Shown here: positions 5,543 to 7,406 of the stretch, piece by piece
Position numbering within the stretch: the stretch's first letter is position 1
Layout: each line of letters starts with the position of its first letter
Assembly (NCBI GenBank): GCA_021767885.1
Contig: JAASSM010000069.1
Location: forward strand, 1 to 7,406
DNA: 7,406 bases
From: a bacterium
GTDB lineage: Bacteria > Krumholzibacteriota > Krumholzibacteria > LZORAL124-64-63
Reading direction: 5' to 3'
Notes under the pieces: generated by a model
What the model saw: only the letters and a program-made list of their open reading frames with translations
Told to the model about the DNA's origin: nothing
The model's database searches: none
Position numbers and translations under genes: made by a program

Positions 5543-6375
5543 GGGCGCTCCCCGGTGGTCAGGGCGGCGGCCAGCCGCCGCCAGCCGGCGGGATCCAGCT
5601 GCTCCGGACGCACGGTGGGATCGAAGTCCGCGGTGGCGGCCAGGGCGGCGACCTCGGCCTCATCGCATCCCATGAGGTTGCGCAGGCCCGCCCCGAGCTG
5701 CTTGCGGCGCTGCTGGAAGAGGGTCTTGACCGTGGCCAGGAACGGGCGGTACTCGGCCTCCGACCAGCCGCCGCGCGGACGCAGGCGCACCACCGCCGAC
5801 GCCACCTCGGGCTGGGGCCAGAAGACCGAACGCGGCACCGTGCGCAGCATCTCCACCTCGAACAGCGATCCCATCACCACCGCCAGCACGCCATAGTCCC
5901 GGCCGCCGGGTGCGGCCGCCAGCCGCTCGGCCACTTCCTTCTGCACCATGAACACCCCGCCGGCCACCTCCTCGCGCTGGTCGGCCAGGGCGAAGAGCAC
6001 CTTGCTCGTCAGCACGTACGGCAGGTTGCCCGCCACCACGGGCCGCGGCCCGGCAGCGGCCACGGTCCGCGGCCAGTCCAGACGCGCGAGGTCGTCCTCC
6101 TGCAGGACGAACCCGTCCCGCTCGCCGAACTCGACCGCGAGCACCGCGCAGAGCTTCCGGTCCACCTCGACGCCGAGGACCCGGGCGCCCAGATCCAGCA
6201 GATGCCCGGTGAGCGCCCCGGCGCCGGCCCCCAGCTCGAGGACACGGTCGCCGAGGGCCACCACGTCCGTCGCGATGGCGCGGGCCAGGTTGCCGTCGAC
6301 CAGGAAGTTCTGCCCCCGCCGCTTCACCGGGCGGATGCCGTGGCGTCGCAGCATGGCGAGCTGGCTCTCGGTCAC
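5539..6375 (-). CDS. rsmA: 16S rRNA (adenine1518-N6/adenine1519-N6)-dimethyltransferase
   Basis: RsmA (KsgA) uses S-adenosylmethionine to dimethylate two adjacent adenines in helix 45 of 16S rRNA, a late checkpoint in 30S subunit assembly in the cytoplasm. With the GTG start the protein has 278 residues, the usual family length. Motifs in order: RRGQNFLVD (about 19-27), SAM motif I VLELGAGAGALTG (about 45-57), the acidic motif VEVD (69-72), EDD (93-95), the signature NLPY (117-120), QKEVAERL (about 145-152), VFWPQPEVASAVVRL (about 184-198) and LFQQRRKQL (about 219-227). All key positions look intact. The frame stays open 159 nt further to an ATG at 6534, but that extension is Arg/Pro/Ala-rich, unlike family members, lacks a ribosome site and begins inside a promoter -10 box. 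Its stop overlaps the start of the barrel gene (ATGA), an unusual partner for rsmA. Confidence 0.95.
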   Translation of the reverse strand: MTESQLAMLRRHGIRPVKRRGQNFLVDGNLARAIATDVVALGDRVLELGAGAGALTGHLLDLGARVLGVEVDRKLCAVLAVEFGERDGFVLQEDDLARLDWPRTVAAAGPRPVVAGNLPYVLTSKVLFALADQREEVAGGVFMVQKEVAERLAAAPGGRDYGVLAVVMGSLFEVEMLRTVPRSVFWPQPEVASAVVRLRPRGGWSEAEYRPFLATVKTLFQQRRKQLGAGLRNLMGCDEAEVAALAATADFDPTVRPEQLDPAGWRRLAAALTTGERP

Positions 6376-6532
6376 GGGCGCTCCCGTCGCGGTCGCCGCC
6401 GCGCGGCGCACTGCGCCACCGGCGCCCCGGTGGCGTTCTGGTAGATCGTCAAGCTGGGACCAGGCATTAGCGGTGCGGCGCGGCGCTGTCCTCCTGCGGA
6501 TCGGCGGGCGCTCGGAGCCCGGGAGAGGCATC
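6376..6532 (-). other. Predicted 5' leader of the rsmA transcript
   Basis: Between the predicted promoter and the rsmA GTG lies a GC-rich leader of about 150 nt. It contains an AGGAGG (6495-6490) with no start codon at the normal distance, and a 31-codon open frame (6467 to 6372) whose TGA overlaps the rsmA GTG as GTGA. The frame begins 22 nt after AGGAGG, too far for efficient initiation, and its product is Arg-rich at the end without recognisable features. It could be a regulatory leader peptide or chance. I recognise no riboswitch or clear terminator here. Confidence 0.35.
6381..6385 (-). promoter_or_regulatory. Ribosome binding site fixing the GTG start of rsmA
   Basis: GGGAG on the minus strand ends 5 nt before the GTG at 6375. 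The same arrangement (GGGGAG then CGCCC then the start) precedes the barrel gene. No comparable site precedes the ATG at 6534 or the internal ATG at 6354, so this decides the start. Confidence 0.7.
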
Positions 6533-6562
6533 ATTCTAGGGGTCCGCCGCGGCGACCGTCAA
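6533..6562 (-). promoter_or_regulatory. Candidate sigma70-type promoter for the rsmA-barrel-lipoprotein operon
   Basis: The minus strand has TTGACG (6562-6557), an 18-nt spacer and TAGAAT (6538-6533); each hexamer has one mismatch to consensus. The TGA stop of tatD is part of the -35 box. Transcription would begin near 6526. The -10 box overlaps the ATG at 6534, which supports a downstream start for rsmA. Two near-consensus boxes at valid spacing in a very GC-rich region are unlikely by chance, though the housekeeping sigma preference of this organism is unknown. Confidence 0.6.
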
Positions 6563-7365
6563 GCGCCCGGCACCCGGCCGAAGCGCCGGCGGAAGTTCTC
6601 GGTGGTGGCCGCCGCCAGTGCGTCCGGCGCCAGACCCAGGACCTCGGCCAGTCGGTCGCGGGTGTGCACCAGGTAGGCCGGCTCGTTGCGCTTGCCCCGG
6701 TAGGGCACCGGCGGCAGCCACGGGCTGTCCGTCTCCAGCAGGACGTGTTCCGCGGTCACCCCGGCGGTCTGCAGCACCGCGGGCAGGCGGCTGTTGCGGT
6801 AGGTGACCGGCCCGCCGATCCCCAGCAGGCAACCCCGCTCCAGGCCCCAGCGCGCATGCTCCGCCTCCCCGGCGAAGCTGTGCAGGACCCCGCCGCGCGG
6901 CGGCAGGCCCACCGCGTCCACCACGGCCAGGGTCTCGGGATAGGCGTCGCGGACGTGGAAGATCACCGGCAGATCCAGCTCCGCGGCCAGGCCGAGCTGC
7001 GCCCGCAGCGCGGTGTCCTGGGCGGGGCGCGGCGAGAGGTCCCGGAAGAAATCCAGGCCGATCTCGCCGATGGCCACCACCTCGGCGGCCGTGGCCAGGT
7101 CGCGCAGCTGGGCCAGCACCTCGCGGCCGGCGGCGGTGAGGGTGCCGTCGGCGTCGGCGATCAGGGCCGCATCGTGGGGATGGACGCCCACCGTGGCGAG
7201 GATGCGGGCATCGCCCCGGGCCAGTTCCAGGGACTCGCGGCTGCTCTGGACGTCGTAGCCCACGTTGAGCACGCCGCGGACGCCGGCCGCCGCGGCCCGC
7301 TCCAGGATGGCCCGCCGCTCGCCGGCCAGCTCCTCGCGGTTCAGATGGCAATGGCTGTCGATCAC
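6559..7365 (-). CDS. tatD: TatD family metal-dependent hydrolase (DNase)
   Basis: A 268-residue cytoplasmic TIM-barrel metallohydrolase. TatD-family enzymes are divalent-metal nucleases acting on DNA ends and linked to DNA repair and degradation; some relatives act on other substrates, so the exact substrate is not certain. Family motifs are complete: DSHCHL (His5, His7), GVHPHDA (61-67), GEIGLDFFRD (Glu101), FHVRDAY (His137), LHSFAG (His162) and ETDSPWLPP (Asp213), followed by RGKRNEP and TTENFRRRFG near the C-terminus, as in normal full-length members. The start is GTG at 7365, with AAGGGA 8 nt upstream; the usual MIDSHCHL opening supports it. The gene upstream lies outside the window; in many bacteria it is metG, but that cannot be seen here. 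A promoter for the next operon overlaps its stop codon. Confidence 0.95.
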   Translation of the reverse strand: MIDSHCHLNREELAGERRAILERAAAAGVRGVLNVGYDVQSSRESLELARGDARILATVGVHPHDAALIADADGTLTAAGREVLAQLRDLATAAEVVAIGEIGLDFFRDLSPRPAQDTALRAQLGLAAELDLPVIFHVRDAYPETLAVVDAVGLPPRGGVLHSFAGEAEHARWGLERGCLLGIGGPVTYRNSRLPAVLQTAGVTAEHVLLETDSPWLPPVPYRGKRNEPAYLVHTRDRLAEVLGLAPDALAAATTENFRRRFGRVPGA

Positions 7366-7406
7366 GAGGTGGATCCCTTCGTCCCGCCGCCACGGCGGCG
7401 GCCGCC
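7366..7406. other. Short sequence upstream of tatD at the window edge
   Basis: Only 41 nt are present. They contain the tatD ribosome site and a very GC-rich stretch able to fold as a small hairpin (CCGCCGCC / GGCGG). Too little is available to say whether tatD is cotranscribed with an upstream gene. Confidence 0.3.

Noticed and set aside
3545..5896. Very long (783-codon) open frame on the plus strand opposite the barrel gene
   Set aside because: It is antisense to a gene with a clear signal peptide, barrel pattern and ribosome site. Its product is a Val/Gly/Leu-rich low-complexity chain with no domain, and such open antisense frames are expected at this GC content.
6447..6452. Second TTGACG in the rsmA leader as an alternative -35 box
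   Set aside because: No -10-like hexamer at 16-19 nt downstream.
6376..6534. N-terminal extension of RsmA to the ATG at 6534
   Set aside because: No ribosome site, start inside the -10 box, composition unlike RsmA, and the GTG at 6375 gives the normal length with a good ribosome site.
6536..7393. 285-codon minus-strand frame overlapping tatD
   Set aside because: Arg/Pro/Gly-rich frame shadow; tatD in the other frame has all its metal-binding motifs.

Overview
The window comes from a high-GC diderm (Gram-negative) bacterium. The supporting evidence is two lipoproteins with signal peptidase II signals, a large protein that looks like an outer-membrane beta-barrel ending in an aromatic beta-signal, and a membrane-anchored divergent polysaccharide deacetylase of the YibQ type. 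The gene style (GC-rich, SnoaL/NTF2-like lipoproteins, an unassigned barrel with an Ala/Thr/Asp-rich N-terminus) reminds me of uncultured lineages around the FCB group such as Krumholzibacteriota or Eisenbacteria. That placement is an impression from style and not a demonstrated assignment.

All six confident genes are on the minus strand, so the biological order runs from the right end to the left. (1) tatD, a metal-dependent TatD-family nuclease, GTG start at 7365. (2) rsmA/ksgA, the 16S rRNA dimethyladenosine transferase, most likely starting at a GTG at 6375 and not at the far upstream ATG of the open frame. (3) A 795-residue predicted outer-membrane barrel whose ATG overlaps the rsmA stop (ATGA). 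(4) A 198-residue lipoprotein 14 nt downstream. (5) After a 237-nt gap, a second, similarly built 189-residue lipoprotein. (6) After a 113-nt gap containing a perfect 14-bp hairpin, a divergent polysaccharide deacetylase with a TTG start. The cluster ends in one strong and one weaker intrinsic terminator near the left edge.

Regulation visible in the sequence: a sigma70-like promoter (TTGACG-N18-TAGAAT) lies across the tatD stop codon and would drive rsmA, the barrel and the first lipoprotein as one transcript with a leader of about 150 nt. An extended -10 element (TGCTATCAT) in the gap between the lipoproteins could start a second transcript. The hairpin before the deacetylase lacks a U-tract and may separate or tune expression.

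The part that is not standard is the module of barrel plus two lipoproteins. None of the three has a function I can assign. The two lipoproteins look like diverged tandem paralogues of an NTF2/SnoaL-like fold, and their linkage to a barrel and to an envelope polysaccharide deacetylase suggests a cell-surface complex. That link is inference. The remaining genes (tatD, rsmA) are housekeeping. I see no mobile element, CRISPR array, tRNA or rRNA. No gene-free stretch exceeds 300 bases.
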